DNA from: Beijerinckiaceae bacterium
GTDB lineage: Bacteria; Pseudomonadota; Alphaproteobacteria; Rhizobiales; Beijerinckiaceae
Assembly (NCBI GenBank): GCA_947452005.1
Contig: CANGBC010000001.1
Location: forward strand, 186,001-250,000
Reading direction: 5' to 3'
DNA: 64,000 nt
The translations under genes and the position numbers were made by a program. Numbering within the stretch: the stretch's first letter is position 1; each line of letters begins with the position of its first letter. Shown here in pieces: positions 22,191 through 32,501 of the stretch. The notes under the pieces are model-generated. The model worked only from the letters and a program-made list of their open reading frames with translations, was not told the DNA's origin and made no database searches.

Positions 22191-24335
22191 ATGTTCGAAA
22201 TCCATCGTGAAGAACTCGATTGGGCAGGGCGCAAGCTCGTGCTCGAAACCGGCCGCGTGGCCCGTCAGGCTGACGGCGCAGTGCTGGCCACCTGGGGTGA
22301 GACAACTGTTCTCGCCACCGTTGTTTCCGCCAAGGCTCCGAAAGCCGGCGTGGACTTCTTCCCGCTCACCGTGAATTACCAGGAAAAGGCTTTCGCAGCC
22401 GGCCGCATTCCCGGCGGCTATTTCAAGCGCGAAGGCCGCCCGTCAGAAAAAGAAACGCTCGTTTCGCGCTTGATCGATCGTCCGATCCGCCCGCTCTTCC
22501 CCGACGGCTATCGCCACGACACGCAAGTCGTTGTGACCGTGCTCAGCCACGATCTGGAAAATGATCCGGACGTGCTGGCGATGGTTGCAGCCTCTGCTGC
22601 ACTCACCATTTCCGGCATCCCGTTCATGGGTCCGATTGGTGGCGCGCGCGTTGGCTTCATCAAGGGCGAGTTGAAGCTCAACCCGACCATTGATGAGATG
22701 AAGGAATCCTCGTTGGATCTCGTCGTCGCCGGTACGGCTGACGCCGTGTTGATGGTCGAGTCGGAAGCCAAGGAATTGTCTGAAGCCACCATGCTTGATG
22801 CTGTCATGACTGGTCATCGCGGCTTCCAGCCCGTGATTGAAGCGATCATTCGCCTCGCCGAAAAGGCCGCGAAAGAACCGCGCGATCTCGTCACTGTCGA
22901 CAAGTCGGCTTGCGAAAAGGCTGTTGCCGAAGTCGCAGAAGCAGACTTGCGCGTGGCATACAAGAATACCGTCAAGCAGCAGCGTTATGCCGCCGTTGAC
23001 AAGGTGAAAGCCAAGTTGATGGCCGCCATGTTCCCGGAAGGTCAGGACCCGAAATTCGACAAGCAGATGGTGGGCGAAGTTTTCCACGATCTGCAGGCGA
23101 AGGTCGTGCGCTGGAACATTCTCGACACAGGCGTGCGTATTGACGGACGTGATGTGAAGACAGTGCGTCCGATTCTCTCGCAGGTCGGCATTCTGCCGCG
23201 CACCCACGGTTCAGCGCTGTTCACGCGCGGTGAAACGCAGGCGCTGGTTGTCGCGACACTCGGCACAGGTGAAGACGAGCAATATATCGACTCGCTCGAA
23301 GGCACCTACAAAGAGCGCTTCCTGCTTCACTACAACTTCCCTCCCTATTCAGTGGGTGAGACGGGCCGCATGGGCTCGCCGGGTCGTCGCGAAATCGGCC
23401 ATGGCAAGCTTGCTTGGCGCGCCATTCGCCCGATGCTGCCGACGCCGGCTGAATTCCCCTACACGATCCGTGTTGTGTCGGAGATCACCGAGTCGAACGG
23501 TTCATCGTCGATGGCCACCGTTTGCGGCGCCTCGCTGTCGCTGATGGATGCGGGCGTTCCGCTGAAGAGCCCGACGGCTGGTATCGCCATGGGCCTGATC
23601 CTTGAAGGTGAGCGCTTTGCAGTTCTCTCCGACATTCTGGGTGATGAAGATCATCTCGGTGACATGGACTTCAAGGTTGCGGGTACATCGAACGGCATCA
23701 CCTCGCTGCAGATGGACATCAAGATCGCCGGCATTACCGAAGAGATCATGCGTGTCGCACTTGGCCAGGCCAAGGAAGGCCGCCTGCATATCTTGGGCGA
23801 AATGAATCTGGCGCTCTCGGGCGCTCGTTCGGAACTCGGCGAATTTGCTCCGCGCATTGAAACGCTGAAGATCCCGACCGACAAGATTCGTGAAGTGATC
23901 GGCACCGGCGGCAAGGTGATCCGCGAGATCGTCGAAAAGACTGGCGCCAAGGTCAACATCGAAGACGACGGCACTGTGAAAGTGGCCTCGAGCGATGGTG
24001 ACTCGATCCGTGCAGCGATTGCCTGGATCAAGTCGATTGCTTCTGATCCGGAAGTTGGCGCGATCTACGAAGGCACGGTCGTCAAGACCACTGACTTCGG
24101 CGCCTTCGTGAACTTCTTTGGCGCGAAGGATGGCCTCGTCCATATTTCGCAGCTGTCGAAGCAGCGCGTTGCCAAGACCACCGATGTCGTCAAGGAAGGC
24201 GACAAGGTCAAGGTCAAGCTCATGGGCTTTGATGATCGCGGCAAGGTTCGTCTGTCGATGCGTGTTGTCGATCAGGAAACTGGCGAAGATATTGAAGGCA
24301 AGGAAACTGCCGAGAAGAACGAAGCCGGCGAATAA
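22191..24335 (+). CDS. pnp: Polyribonucleotide nucleotidyltransferase (PNPase)
   Basis: A 714-residue 3'-5' phosphorolytic exoribonuclease. Two RNase PH domains (about 1-210 and 310-540) flank an all-helical domain. The second PH domain has [26 protein letters not shown], and the phosphate/metal sites lie around [22 protein letters not shown] domain ([21 protein letters not shown]) and an S1 domain (about 620-690) follow, with an acidic tail. It works in mRNA decay, probably with RNase E. A strong intrinsic terminator follows. Confidence 0.98.
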   Translation: MFEIHREELDWAGRKLVLETGRVARQADGAVLATWGETTVLATVVSAKAPKAGVDFFPLTVNYQEKAFAAGRIPGGYFKREGRPSEKETLVSRLIDRPIRPLFPDGYRHDTQVVVTVLSHDLENDPDVLAMVAASAALTISGIPFMGPIGGARVGFIKGELKLNPTIDEMKESSLDLVVAGTADAVLMVESEAKELSEATMLDAVMTGHRGFQPVIEAIIRLAEKAAKEPRDLVTVDKSACEKAVAEVAEADLRVAYKNTVKQQRYAAVDKVKAKLMAAMFPEGQDPKFDKQMVGEVFHDLQAKVVRWNILDTGVRIDGRDVKTVRPILSQVGILPRTHGSALFTRGETQALVVATLGTGEDEQYIDSLEGTYKERFLLHYNFPPYSVGETGRMGSPGRREIGHGKLAWRAIRPMLPTPAEFPYTIRVVSEITESNGSSSMATVCGASLSLMDAGVPLKSPTAGIAMGLILEGERFAVLSDILGDEDHLGDMDFKVAGTSNGITSLQMDIKIAGITEEIMRVALGQAKEGRLHILGEMNLALSGARSELGEFAPRIETLKIPTDKIREVIGTGGKVIREIVEKTGAKVNIEDDGTVKVASSDGDSIRAAIAWIKSIASDPEVGAIYEGTVVKTTDFGAFVNFFGAKDGLVHISQLSKQRVAKTTDVVKEGDKVKVKLMGFDDRGKVRLSMRVVDQETGEDIEGKETAEKNEAGE

Positions 24336-24363
24336 TCGCAGCTTTGCTTCAGACCAAAAAAGA

Positions 24364-24389
24364 GGGCGGCTCGTGAGAGCCGCCCTTTT
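24364..24389 (+). terminator. Intrinsic terminator after pnp
   Basis: GGGCGGCTC (24364-24372) pairs with GAGCCGCCC (24377-24385) around the loop GTGA, followed by TTTT. It closes the rpsO-pnp transcript. Confidence 0.9.
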
Positions 24390-24433
24390 CAGTTTGAGGG
24401 TCTTTCAATCCGTCTCAAAGCGCTAATGCGCAA

Positions 24434-24937
24434 TCAATGCCGATCGTTCCAACCGTGATGTTCGCGGTGATGATCTTCGTGCCGCGCACCGGTCGGGCGC
24501 ATCAGCAGGCGCAGACGCCGCTTCTGATCGTCTGACAGAGTGGCATAGAGAGGGCGAGCAGCTGTCGCCACTTTGACCATGGCCGTTCCGCGCTGCGACA
24601 TCATATCGCCCATGCGCGCCATGCGCTCGAGCGGATCATTGTCAGGCGTACCAGCTGTGCGGGTGGCGCGCGCATCCGTCGCGACCTTGGCCATATCGCG
24701 CGCGGCCGCTTCCACGGGCGGCCAGAGTTTTTCTTGGTCGGGCGTCAATTTGAGCCCGGCATGAATGGCGGCAATATGCGCGTCCATCATGGCAGCGCGA
24801 TCTTCGCTTGAGAGGCTTGGCCGTGACATTGCTGCAGGTGGCGCAGGCGGTGCAGTTTGTTGCGCAAGTGCGGAGGCGGCGATCAGTCCGGTGCCGATTG
24901 CAGCAATGGCAGATGTGAACAGATGGCGGGGTTTCAT
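24434..24937 (-). CDS. Spy/CpxP-family periplasmic protein (LTXXQ motifs)
   Basis: The 167-residue protein has a clear Sec signal peptide (MKPRHLFTSAIAAIGTGL, cleavage near ALA-QQ). It has two LTXXQ-type motifs: LTPDQEKLW (about residue 64) and LSDDQKRR (about 133). The mature part should be a helical, cradle-like chaperone or metal/stress-responsive protein as in Spy and CpxP. The tail is histidine-rich (HEDHHREHHGWNDRH), which may bind metal. It is divergent from the outer-membrane protein gene at 25081. The ribosome site AAGGAGC precedes ATG 24937. Confidence 0.8.
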   Translation of the reverse strand: MKPRHLFTSAIAAIGTGLIAASALAQQTAPPAPPAAMSRPSLSSEDRAAMMDAHIAAIHAGLKLTPDQEKLWPPVEAAARDMAKVATDARATRTAGTPDNDPLERMARMGDMMSQRGTAMVKVATAARPLYATLSDDQKRRLRLLMRPTGARHEDHHREHHGWNDRH

Positions 24938-25080
24938 CAGCGGGCTCCTTTGATCAGGCTGAGCCGCAGGATGCGCCCCGTCGGGTGCGTGATCAAATTA
25001 AGCTTTCTCCATCCGCATTACGCTTTGTTCATCTGCGCTCCAGCATTAAGATGACGAAAATGAACTTAGAGTGCGTCCCG

Positions 25081-26337
25081 ATGCGTTTGAAGAATATCCT
25101 GTCCTTGACCTGTGCCGCTTTGGTCCTTGGTGGCGTGGCGCACGCGGCTGACCTGCCTTCACGTCAGGCCGCACCGCTCTCGCCCCTTCCGGCGGCGAAT
25201 TGGGACGGGTTTTATGCAGGCACGTTTGTGAGCGCCGGGCAGGCGCGATTCCAATCGAGCCAGACGGGCAGCAGCACGGACAAAGCGTCTGGATCAAATG
25301 TCGGCATGCTGGCCGGCTTTAATTTTCAGACGGGATCTTGGGTTTATGGCGTTGAAGGCGATCTCGCACTAAATGCAATGCGCACAAGCACTGTCGGCAC
25401 GGGCGGACTTGTTGCGCATGAGACCGAGCTTCTCGACAGCGCGCATCTGCGGGCGCGTGCGGGATATGATCTTGGCGCGTTCCTTCCCTATGTCGCAGCA
25501 GGTGCGACTTACGCACAAGGCTCCGTGCGTGTGGGCGAAAAGGGTGCGGTCAAAACGCATTACGGTTTCAACCTGGGCACGGGTCTTGATTGGCGCGTGC
25601 AATTGCCGATCGTGGGCTGGTCCGTGCTGCGCGCCGAATATGTTTATGATCGCTTGAACCAAAGTACCTACGCCTATGACACAGGTTCATCGCTGCGCAT
25701 GCGTCCAGATGCGCATGTCATTCGCGCCGCTTTTATCTATGCGCCGGATGATCGCAACTGGCGCGCGCCGAGCTTTGATGCCGATTGGGCTGGTGGCTAT
25801 GCAGGTTTCATCGCGGGTTATGGCCACGCGAGCGTACAGACCAAGACGGCAACAGCGAGCGAGTCTTTGACCGCCGATGGCGCGTTGGGTGGTCTTTACG
25901 CCGGCCGCAATTTTGTTTTTGGCCGCACAGTTTTGGGGTTTGAAAGCGCCACCATGCTGAGCGGGCTTGAGGGTTCTGGCAAAACGCCTGGCACAACCAA
26001 TACATTCAGCTATCGCAATCATTTTGAGACCACGCTGCGTGGTCGCGCGGGTTATGCAATGGGACGATTCCTGCCATTTGTCGCTTTGGGCGTCTCCAAT
26101 GGGCGCAGTGAGCAAACAGACCTCCCCACGCTCGCCAAACGTGCGCGTGTTTCCACAACGGCTTGGAATTTGGGTGCAGGCCTTGATTACATGCTGACCG
26201 AGCGACTCTCATCACGCATCGAATATGCGCATACGCGCAGTTTCAAAGACGCCGATCTAGATCTGAACGCTGCCGCTTTGCGACAATCACGCAGCACTGA
26301 TCTGGTGCGCGCGGGCCTTGCCTGGCACTTCCATTAA
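25081..26337 (+). CDS. Outer-membrane protein with two tandem OmpA-like beta-barrel domains
   Basis: From ATG 25081 the 418-residue protein begins with a signal peptide (MRLKNILSLTCAALVLGG, cleavage after AHA). Two similar units follow. The first opens NWDGFYAGTFVSAGQ and closes VIRAAFIYAP; the second opens DWAGGYAGFIAGYGHA and closes LVRAGLAWHFH. Each resembles a rhizobial Omp25/Omp31-type 8-strand barrel and includes a FLPYVA/FLPFVALG strand. The usual members have a single barrel, so this one looks duplicated. Earlier in-frame ATGs (25051, 25066) would lengthen the leader without improving the signal peptide. Confidence 0.8.
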   Translation: MRLKNILSLTCAALVLGGVAHAADLPSRQAAPLSPLPAANWDGFYAGTFVSAGQARFQSSQTGSSTDKASGSNVGMLAGFNFQTGSWVYGVEGDLALNAMRTSTVGTGGLVAHETELLDSAHLRARAGYDLGAFLPYVAAGATYAQGSVRVGEKGAVKTHYGFNLGTGLDWRVQLPIVGWSVLRAEYVYDRLNQSTYAYDTGSSLRMRPDAHVIRAAFIYAPDDRNWRAPSFDADWAGGYAGFIAGYGHASVQTKTATASESLTADGALGGLYAGRNFVFGRTVLGFESATMLSGLEGSGKTPGTTNTFSYRNHFETTLRGRAGYAMGRFLPFVALGVSNGRSEQTDLPTLAKRARVSTTAWNLGAGLDYMLTERLSSRIEYAHTRSFKDADLDLNAAALRQSRSTDLVRAGLAWHFH

Positions 26338-26347
26338 AAACAAAAAA

Positions 26348-26370
26348 GCCCGCCAAATGGCGGGCCTTTT
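26348..26370. terminator. Bidirectional terminator between the outer-membrane gene and fabI
   Basis: GCCCGCC (26348-26354) pairs with GGCGGGC (26359-26365) around AAAT. It is followed by TTTT on the plus strand and preceded by six A, so it can stop both convergent transcripts. Confidence 0.85.
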
Positions 26371-26390
26371 CGTGAAGCGCGGCTGAATAA

Positions 26391-27197
<807 letters not shown>

Positions 27198-27209
27198 GCG
27201 GTCCCGCCC

Positions 27210-28433
27210 TTACGCGTCAATATGTTTGAAGACGAGGCTCGCATTGGTGCCACCAAAGCCAAACGAATTCGACAGAACCGTTCCCAACGGGCGGTTGTCG
27301 ATGCGTTTGCGGATGATGTTCATGTCTGCAAAGTCAGGATCCAGTTCCTGGATATTCGCGCTTTCGCAGATGAACTGGTTTTCCATCATGATCAGCGAAT
27401 AGATCGCTTCTTGCACGCCAGCCGCGCCGAGCGAATGGCCCGAGAGCGATTTGGTGGCCGACAGCGGCGGACATTTATCGCCAGACCCGAAGACTTCACG
27501 CAAGGCTTCGATTTCCTTGGCGTCGCCCACCGGCGTCGATGTCGCATGCGGGTTGATGTAATCGATCGGCGTCTTCACGGTTGCCAGCGCCTGGCGCATG
27601 CAGCGCATCGCGCCTTCGCCGGACGGGGCCACCATGTCATAGCCATCCGAGGTCGCACCATAGCCAACCAGCTCGGCATAGATTTTCGCGCCGCGTGCTT
27701 TGGCATGTTCGTATTCTTCGAGCACGACAACACCCGCGCCGCCCGCGATGACGAAACCGTCGCGGTTCTTGTCATAAGCGCGCGAAGATGTGGCTGGCGT
27801 CTCATTGTAGCTGGATGACATGGCGCCCATGGCATCGAAGAGCACAGAGAGTGTCCAGTCGAGTTCTTCGCAGCCGCCGGCAAACATCACATCCTGCTTG
27901 CCCCATTGGATCATCTCCGATGCATTGCCGATGCAATGGCTGGAGGTCGCGCAGGCTGACGAGATCGAATAGTTCACGCCCTTGATCTTGAACCAGGTCG
28001 CGAGTGTTGCGGACGCCGTCGATGACATGGCTTTGGGCACAGCAAAGGGGCCAACACGTTTGGGGCCTTTGGTGCGCGTTGTGTCGGCTGCATCAACAAG
28101 CGTGCGGGCCGAGGGGCCGCCAGAGCCCATGATGATGCCGGTGCGCTCGTTGGAAATGTCTTTCTCTTCCAAGCCTGAATCAGCAATCGCCTGTTCCATG
28201 GCAATGTGATTCCAACCGGTGCCGCCGCCATGGAAGCGCATGGCGCGACGATCGACGACATCTTCAGGCTTGATTGTTGGTTCGCCGTGGACCTGCGAAC
28301 GAAAGCCGAGTTCAGCATATGATTTTGCATGAACAATGCCGGACTTCGCATCGCGCAGCGATACGAAAACTTCCTGCTTGTTGTTACCGATTGCGGAAAC
28401 GATGCCCATGCCGGTGACGACGACGCGTCTCAT
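27210..28433 (-). CDS. fabB: 3-oxoacyl-ACP synthase I
   Basis: A 407-residue KAS I. The active-site Cys is in [13 protein letters not shown], with the two conserved His in [11 protein letters not shown] and SGHSLGAAG. FabB elongates both saturated and cis-unsaturated chains and works with FabA in the anaerobic unsaturated pathway. It begins [18 protein letters not shown] and follows fabA by 69 bp. Confidence 0.95.
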   Translation of the reverse strand: MRRVVVTGMGIVSAIGNNKQEVFVSLRDAKSGIVHAKSYAELGFRSQVHGEPTIKPEDVVDRRAMRFHGGGTGWNHIAMEQAIADSGLEEKDISNERTGIIMGSGGPSARTLVDAADTTRTKGPKRVGPFAVPKAMSSTASATLATWFKIKGVNYSISSACATSSHCIGNASEMIQWGKQDVMFAGGCEELDWTLSVLFDAMGAMSSSYNETPATSSRAYDKNRDGFVIAGGAGVVVLEEYEHAKARGAKIYAELVGYGATSDGYDMVAPSGEGAMRCMRQALATVKTPIDYINPHATSTPVGDAKEIEALREVFGSGDKCPPLSATKSLSGHSLGAAGVQEAIYSLIMMENQFICESANIQELDPDFADMNIIRKRIDNRPLGTVLSNSFGFGGTNASLVFKHIDA

Positions 28434-28502
28434 TGCATTCTCCTCAAAGGCCTTCGGCCGATGTCTTGTCGAAACTTTCGCCGCGTGTGGCGAGGGAACG
28501 AA

Positions 28503-29009
28503 TTACGCCTGGAACAAGCCGACGCGCAGATCTTTGGCTTCATAGATGCGCTTGCCATCGGCTTCGAGCCAGCCATCAGCAATGCCGAGGACGAGCTTGC
28601 CGCGGAACACGCGCTTCAGCTCAATTCCATAGACGACATTTTTGACGTTGGGCAAAACCTGATCAACGAATTTCACTTCGCCAACACCAAGTGCGCGGCC
28701 ACGTCCGGGCGAGCCCAGCCAGCCAAGGTAGAAACCGACAAGCTGCCACATGGCATCAAGGCCAAGGCAGCCGGGCATCACAGGATCGCCCTTGAAATGG
28801 CAATCGAAGAACCAGAGGTCGGGCCGCACATCGAGCTCGGCGCGGATCAAACCCTTGCCATAAGCCCCACCCTCTTCCGAGATTTGGGCGATGCGATCGA
28901 ACATCAGCATGGGCGGGAGCGGCAATTGGGCATTGCCCGGGCCGAACATTTCACCACGGCCGCAGGCCAGCAGATCTTCGTATGAGAAGCTCGAGCGCCG
29001 ATCGCTCAT
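28503..29009 (-). CDS. fabA: 3-hydroxydecanoyl-ACP dehydratase/isomerase
   Basis: The 168-residue hot-dog enzyme dehydrates 3-hydroxydecanoyl-ACP and isomerises the product to cis-3-decenoyl-ACP, the branch point to unsaturated fatty acids. The catalytic His is in [20 protein letters not shown], with the partner Asp in GLDAMW. It is the first gene of fabA-fabB-fabI and is divergent from irr, with a 249-bp shared upstream region. Confidence 0.96.
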   Translation of the reverse strand: MSDRRSSFSYEDLLACGRGEMFGPGNAQLPLPPMLMFDRIAQISEEGGAYGKGLIRAELDVRPDLWFFDCHFKGDPVMPGCLGLDAMWQLVGFYLGWLGSPGRGRALGVGEVKFVDQVLPNVKNVVYGIELKRVFRGKLVLGIADGWLEADGKRIYEAKDLRVGLFQA

Positions 29010-29156
29010 TTCGTACCTTTCGTCATTCCAGACGGGGCTGGCCGACAGGGCTTGTCAGCGGTCTTGAACCCCAGAAGCGGCCTTCTAGCACAGGCCTTTG
29101 CGCGCCGGAAGGGAGAGTGGGGCCTCAAGGTGGCCACCAAAGGGGGATATTAAAAG

Positions 29157-29185
29157 TTGCCCGGCCGGGCCTGATTTCCTATATT
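29157..29185 (+). promoter_or_regulatory. Candidate irr promoter
   Basis: TTGCCC (29157-29162), a 17-base spacer, and TATATT (29180-29185). Transcription would start near 29192, about 67 bases before ATG 29259. No clear iron-control palindrome was seen. Confidence 0.55.
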
Positions 29186-29258
29186 CTCGGATCAAGTGCC
29201 AAAAAGCCGATTGCGGCCAAGACGGCACCTCTTTGCCTCTTTGAGTTTGTGATCCTCT

Positions 29259-29747
29259 ATGCCTCGCATGGTCATGACAACCGACACCAGCCTGCCCATC
29301 GCCCGCGCCAAGCCGGCGGTGAGCGATGCTATGTCGGGCTGCCCGGTTCATGAGCTGCGCGCCAAGCTGCGCCGCTCCGGGCTTCGCCCGACACGCCAGC
29401 GCGTGGCTTTGGGCTGGCTGCTGTTTGCCAAGGGCGACCGCCATATGACGGCGGAAAAGCTCTATGAGGAAGCGACCGGATCGCGCGTCACCATCTCACT
29501 GGCGACCGTCTACAACACGCTGCATCAGTTCACCCAAGCGGGGCTGTTGCGCGAAATCGCGGTGGATGGCGCCAAGACCTATTTCGACACCAATACGTCG
29601 AAGCACCACCATTTCCTGATCGAGGAAACCAACCAGCTGGTTGATATTCCCGACAATCTGGTGGGCATTCTCAAGCTGCCTGACCCTCTTGAGGGCATGG
29701 AAATTTCCAGCGTGGACGTGGTCGTGCGTTTGCGCAAAAAGGCCTGA
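29259..29747 (+). CDS. irr: Iron response regulator Irr (Fur superfamily)
   Basis: A 162-residue Fur-family protein of the Irr type. Irr represses or activates iron and haem genes under iron limitation and is destroyed or inactivated by haem. The winged-helix segment is RPTRQRVALGWLLF ... VSLATVYNTLHQF-like (here TISLATVYNTLHQF). Two haem features are present: a Cys-Pro motif near the N-terminus (GCPVHELR) and the HHH motif (SKHHHFLIEE), the second haem site of Irr. Three in-frame ATGs (29259, 29268, 29274) make the exact start uncertain. It is divergent from fabA. Confidence 0.9.
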   Translation: MPRMVMTTDTSLPIARAKPAVSDAMSGCPVHELRAKLRRSGLRPTRQRVALGWLLFAKGDRHMTAEKLYEEATGSRVTISLATVYNTLHQFTQAGLLREIAVDGAKTYFDTNTSKHHHFLIEETNQLVDIPDNLVGILKLPDPLEGMEISSVDVVVRLRKKA

Positions 29748-29759
29748 TTTTAAAGGCTT

Positions 29760-30311
29760 TTAGTCGAATCTATCCTTGTCGTCTGGATAGACGCCCCATA
29801 GCAAAACTTTCGGAATAAACCCGTCATAGCCTTCGCCGGTAATGCGGCACCATTGCGCGTCGCATTTGCGCAAAACGCCTTGGACGCCCGATTGCAGCTT
29901 GGCTGAGAGAGCGGCGCCTTCCACGGGCTTGGCATAGATCGGGAAGACTTCGCCCCGCTTCCATGGCGCGACAAGCCCTGTGCGGCGGCCAGAGAGGAGC
30001 GATTGCAGCACCCAGCCTTCCGTGCCCTCCGAATCGCGAATGCGCCGCCAGTTTTCAAATTCCGCCGTAATCTCGACTGGCAGGCCAGCGCGTTGAAACA
30101 CCCAGCTTGTCCGGTGGTCTTTGGAGGGTCCTTCGCGCAGGTTAACGCGGTCAGACTTTAGGCTGACGTAACGGGGGAGCGGCAGGCCCGTGGACTGCCC
30201 GACCTGAGCCTGTGCCAGGGCGCGCCCGGGCATCGGGGCCAACAAAAGGGCGAGCGCCACAATGGGGAAGATTCGACGAAGACGGGGGTTTTGTCCCCAC
30301 TTCTCAATCAT
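29760..30311 (-). CDS. Exported bacterial SH3-domain protein
   Basis: From ATG 30311 the 183-residue protein starts with a basic stretch and a hydrophobic signal peptide (about 10-35, ending RALAQA). Two SH3-like segments follow: RVNLREGPSKDHRTSWVF (about 55-110) and KPVEGAALSAKLQSGVQGVL (about 125-175). This is the DUF1058/SH3_4 type common in rhizobia, with periplasmic peptidoglycan- or metal-related roles suggested but no known function. It ends 12 bp from irr, tail to tail. Confidence 0.82.
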   Translation of the reverse strand: MIEKWGQNPRLRRIFPIVALALLLAPMPGRALAQAQVGQSTGLPLPRYVSLKSDRVNLREGPSKDHRTSWVFQRAGLPVEITAEFENWRRIRDSEGTEGWVLQSLLSGRRTGLVAPWKRGEVFPIYAKPVEGAALSAKLQSGVQGVLRKCDAQWCRITGEGYDGFIPKVLLWGVYPDDKDRFD

Positions 30312-30621
30312 CTTGCCGCCCTTTGCACAAAACCCGGTCATTCAATTCGTCTCACAAATGTGTCTGCCTGCACGGATGCTTCGGACATCGGGAAGCACTT
30401 TGACCTCTGTCCGTCACAACGTCTCAAGTGTCAGGCATTCTTGTCTTTGTCGGGGCATCTGTTAGAGAGGCTTTGGCCCATTCTGAACAGGCCCAAACCA
30501 CTGAATGCCGTCCATTCGCGCCGATTAAGCGCCGACGGCGTTAATGGATGGTGAAAAGCGGATAAATCCGTCAATCTTCCGAGAGTGATATGGATGTTGG
30601 CATGAGCTTGGGACGTAAGGC
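30312..30621. other. 310-bp gap without a recognised gene
   Basis: Both strands were read for conserved protein starts and for RNA structures. Short open frames are present but none has a recognisable product. The region should hold the divergent promoters of the SH3 gene and of the hydroxyacid dehydrogenase, but none is clear. Confidence 0.6.
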
Positions 30622-31617
30622 ATGACCAAGAAAAAGCCCTTGGTGATTGTGACCCGCAAATTGCCGGATGCCGTCGAGACGCGCATGTGCGAATTGTTCG
30701 ACACGCGCCTCAACATTCAAGACAAGCCCATGTCGCAGACTGAGCTGGCTGACGCTTTGCGCGTCGCCGATGTGCTCGTGCCAACTGTGACGGACCGTAT
30801 TGATGCGGGATTGATCGCGCAGGCTGGCGACAACATGAAGCTGATCGCCAATTTCGGCAATGGCGTCGACAATATCGATGTCACCGCCGCTTTGCGCCGC
30901 GGCATTACTGTTACCAACACCCCGGGTGTCCTGACCGAAGACACCGCCGACATGACGATGGCGCTGATTCTGGCTGTGGCACGGCGACTTGTTGAAGGTG
31001 CGGCTGTGGTGCCCGCTGGTGAATGGCAAGGCTGGTCGCCAACCTGGATGCTGGGTCGACGCATCACCGGCAAGCGCTTGGGCATTGTCGGCATGGGCCG
31101 CATCGGTCAAGCCGTGGCGCGCCGTGCGGCCGCCTTTGGCCTGTCCATTCATTATCACAATCGTCGGCGTGTTTCGGCCGCGGTCGAGGAAAGCCTGCAA
31201 GCGACCTATTGGGAATCGCTCGATCAGATGCTCGCGCGCATGGACATTATCTCGGTCAATTGTCCGCATACCCCGGCCACCTATCATCTGCTCTCGGCGC
31301 GTCGTCTGAAGATGCTGCAGCCCCACGCCATCGTCGTGAATACGGCGCGTGGTGAAATCATCGACGAAAATGCTTTGGCCCGCATGCTCGAGGCCAATGA
31401 AATTTCCGGTGCGGGTTTGGACGTGTTTGAACATGAGCCTGCGGTCTCGCCCAAGCTGATCAAGCTTGTGAAGGCGGGCAAGGTGACGCTGTTGCCGCAT
31501 ATGGGCTCAGCCACACATGAGGGCCGCGTCGACATGGGCGAGAAGGTCATCATCAATGTGAAGACCTTCCTTGATGGTCATCGCCCACCCGACCGTGTTC
31601 TCCCGAGCATGCTCTGA
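30622..31617 (+). CDS. D-2-hydroxyacid dehydrogenase, glyoxylate/hydroxypyruvate reductase type
   Basis: A 331-residue NAD(P)-dependent D-2-hydroxyacid dehydrogenase. The nucleotide motif is GIVGMGRIGQAVARRA. The catalytic Arg (VVNTARGEIIDENAL), Glu (LDVFEHEP) and His (LLPHMGSATHEGR) are all present, and N-terminal NFGNGVDNIDV is typical of GyaR-like glyoxylate reductases. It would reduce glyoxylate to glycolate or hydroxypyruvate to glycerate. A terminator-like hairpin lies just after the stop. Confidence 0.9.
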   Translation: MTKKKPLVIVTRKLPDAVETRMCELFDTRLNIQDKPMSQTELADALRVADVLVPTVTDRIDAGLIAQAGDNMKLIANFGNGVDNIDVTAALRRGITVTNTPGVLTEDTADMTMALILAVARRLVEGAAVVPAGEWQGWSPTWMLGRRITGKRLGIVGMGRIGQAVARRAAAFGLSIHYHNRRRVSAAVEESLQATYWESLDQMLARMDIISVNCPHTPATYHLLSARRLKMLQPHAIVVNTARGEIIDENALARMLEANEISGAGLDVFEHEPAVSPKLIKLVKAGKVTLLPHMGSATHEGRVDMGEKVIINVKTFLDGHRPPDRVLPSML

Positions 31618-31640
31618 AGCCTCTGATTTAAAGGCTTTTT
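31618..31640 (+). terminator. Terminator after the hydroxyacid dehydrogenase
   Basis: AGCCT (31618-31622) pairs with AGGCT (31632-31636), extended by A-T, followed by TTTTT to 31640. The stem is short, so strength is moderate. Confidence 0.55.
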
Positions 31641-31675
31641 CAGACACGGGCGGCAGGCTCTTGAACGGCCCTGCA

Positions 31676-31741
31676 GCATCCCCATATGCTGTTGTGTGGA
31701 TGCCGTAAGGGTCCGTTCTCCCGAAGTGCCTGAAGGGCTTC
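31676..31741 (+). ncRNA. Candidate ROSE-like RNA thermometer in the hsp20 leader
   Basis: Two hairpins lie upstream of hsp20. The first pairs GCATCC (31676-31681) with GGATGC (31698-31703) and extends inward. The second pairs GAAGTGC (31723-31729) with GGGCTTC (31735-31741), ending four bases before the ATG. Its right arm and loop contain the ribosome site GAAGGG, and the stem has a G-G mismatch opposite it. ROSE elements of rhizobial small heat-shock genes mask the ribosome site with such a G-G pair and melt on heating. Assignment is by structure and context. Confidence 0.55.
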
Positions 31742-31744
31742 GTC

Positions 31745-32173
31745 ATGACCAGACTGCCGAATTTGAATTCGCCGTTTCTTTTAGGCTTTGATGATATTGA
31801 GCGCGCGTTGGATCGCGTCACACGCGCCACATCAGACGGCTATCCGCCCTACAATATCGAGCGCTTGCGCGGCACTCAAACCGAGCCTGAGCGATTGCGC
31901 ATCACCTTGGCTGTTGCGGGATTCACGTCGGATGAACTCGACGTCACGCTGGAAGAGCGCCAGCTGCTCATTCGTGGCCGTCAGGTGGATGATGGCGAGC
32001 GTGAATATTTGCATCGCGGCATTGCGGCGCGCCAATTCCAGCGCGCTTTTTTGCTCGCGGAAGGAATGGACGTGCTGGGTGCAGATTTGAAAAATGGCCT
32101 TTTGTGCGTGGATCTCGCGCGACCGCAGCCCGAACGCACCGTCAAGAAAATTGGAATTTCCGTGAAGGACTGA
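31745..32173 (+). CDS. Small heat-shock protein Hsp20 (IbpA-like)
   Basis: A 142-residue alpha-crystallin-type chaperone that holds unfolding proteins in oligomers. The N-terminus (LNSPFLLGFDDIERALDRV) and PYNIERLRG match rhizobial Hsp20 of class A. The alpha-crystallin domain spans about 35-128, and the C-terminal IxI motif is IGI near residue 137. The gene is followed by a DUF1150 gene, as in other rhizobia, and preceded by a ROSE-like leader. Confidence 0.93.
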   Translation: MTRLPNLNSPFLLGFDDIERALDRVTRATSDGYPPYNIERLRGTQTEPERLRITLAVAGFTSDELDVTLEERQLLIRGRQVDDGEREYLHRGIAARQFQRAFLLAEGMDVLGADLKNGLLCVDLARPQPERTVKKIGISVKD

Positions 32174-32225
32174 TGGTCTTCACGCGAAACAGCGGGTCTC
32201 TTGCAGACCGCGAAAGGAGCCTGAC

Positions 32226-32501
32226 ATGATTGCTGATGACAAGACCAAGATCTCACCTGAAAGCGCAGGCCTGACGCCCGAGCAATTTGCTCATCTGGGT
32301 GATGGTGCCGTCGCCTATGTGAAGCCCATGCTTTCAGAAGATGTGATGCGCCTGTTTCCGCAGGCGCCCAAGATTGAACCCGGCCTTCAACTGTTTGCTT
32401 TGCTCAGCGCCACTGGCACACCGCTGGTTGTCACAGATACGCGCGCGGCGGCTGTTGCCAATGCATGGGAACAAGATCTGCAGACCGTGAGCCTGCACTG
32501 A
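32226..32501 (+). CDS. DUF1150 family protein
   Basis: A 91-residue protein of the DUF1150 family; the mid-segment GDGAVAYVKPMLSEDV and C-terminal GTPLVVTDTRAAAVANAWE are its marks. The function is unknown, but it is nearly always next to hsp20 in alphaproteobacteria, which suggests a heat-shock link. AAAGGAG precedes ATG 32226. It ends back to back with the PBP gene. Confidence 0.88.
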   Translation: MIADDKTKISPESAGLTPEQFAHLGDGAVAYVKPMLSEDVMRLFPQAPKIEPGLQLFALLSATGTPLVVTDTRAAAVANAWEQDLQTVSLH

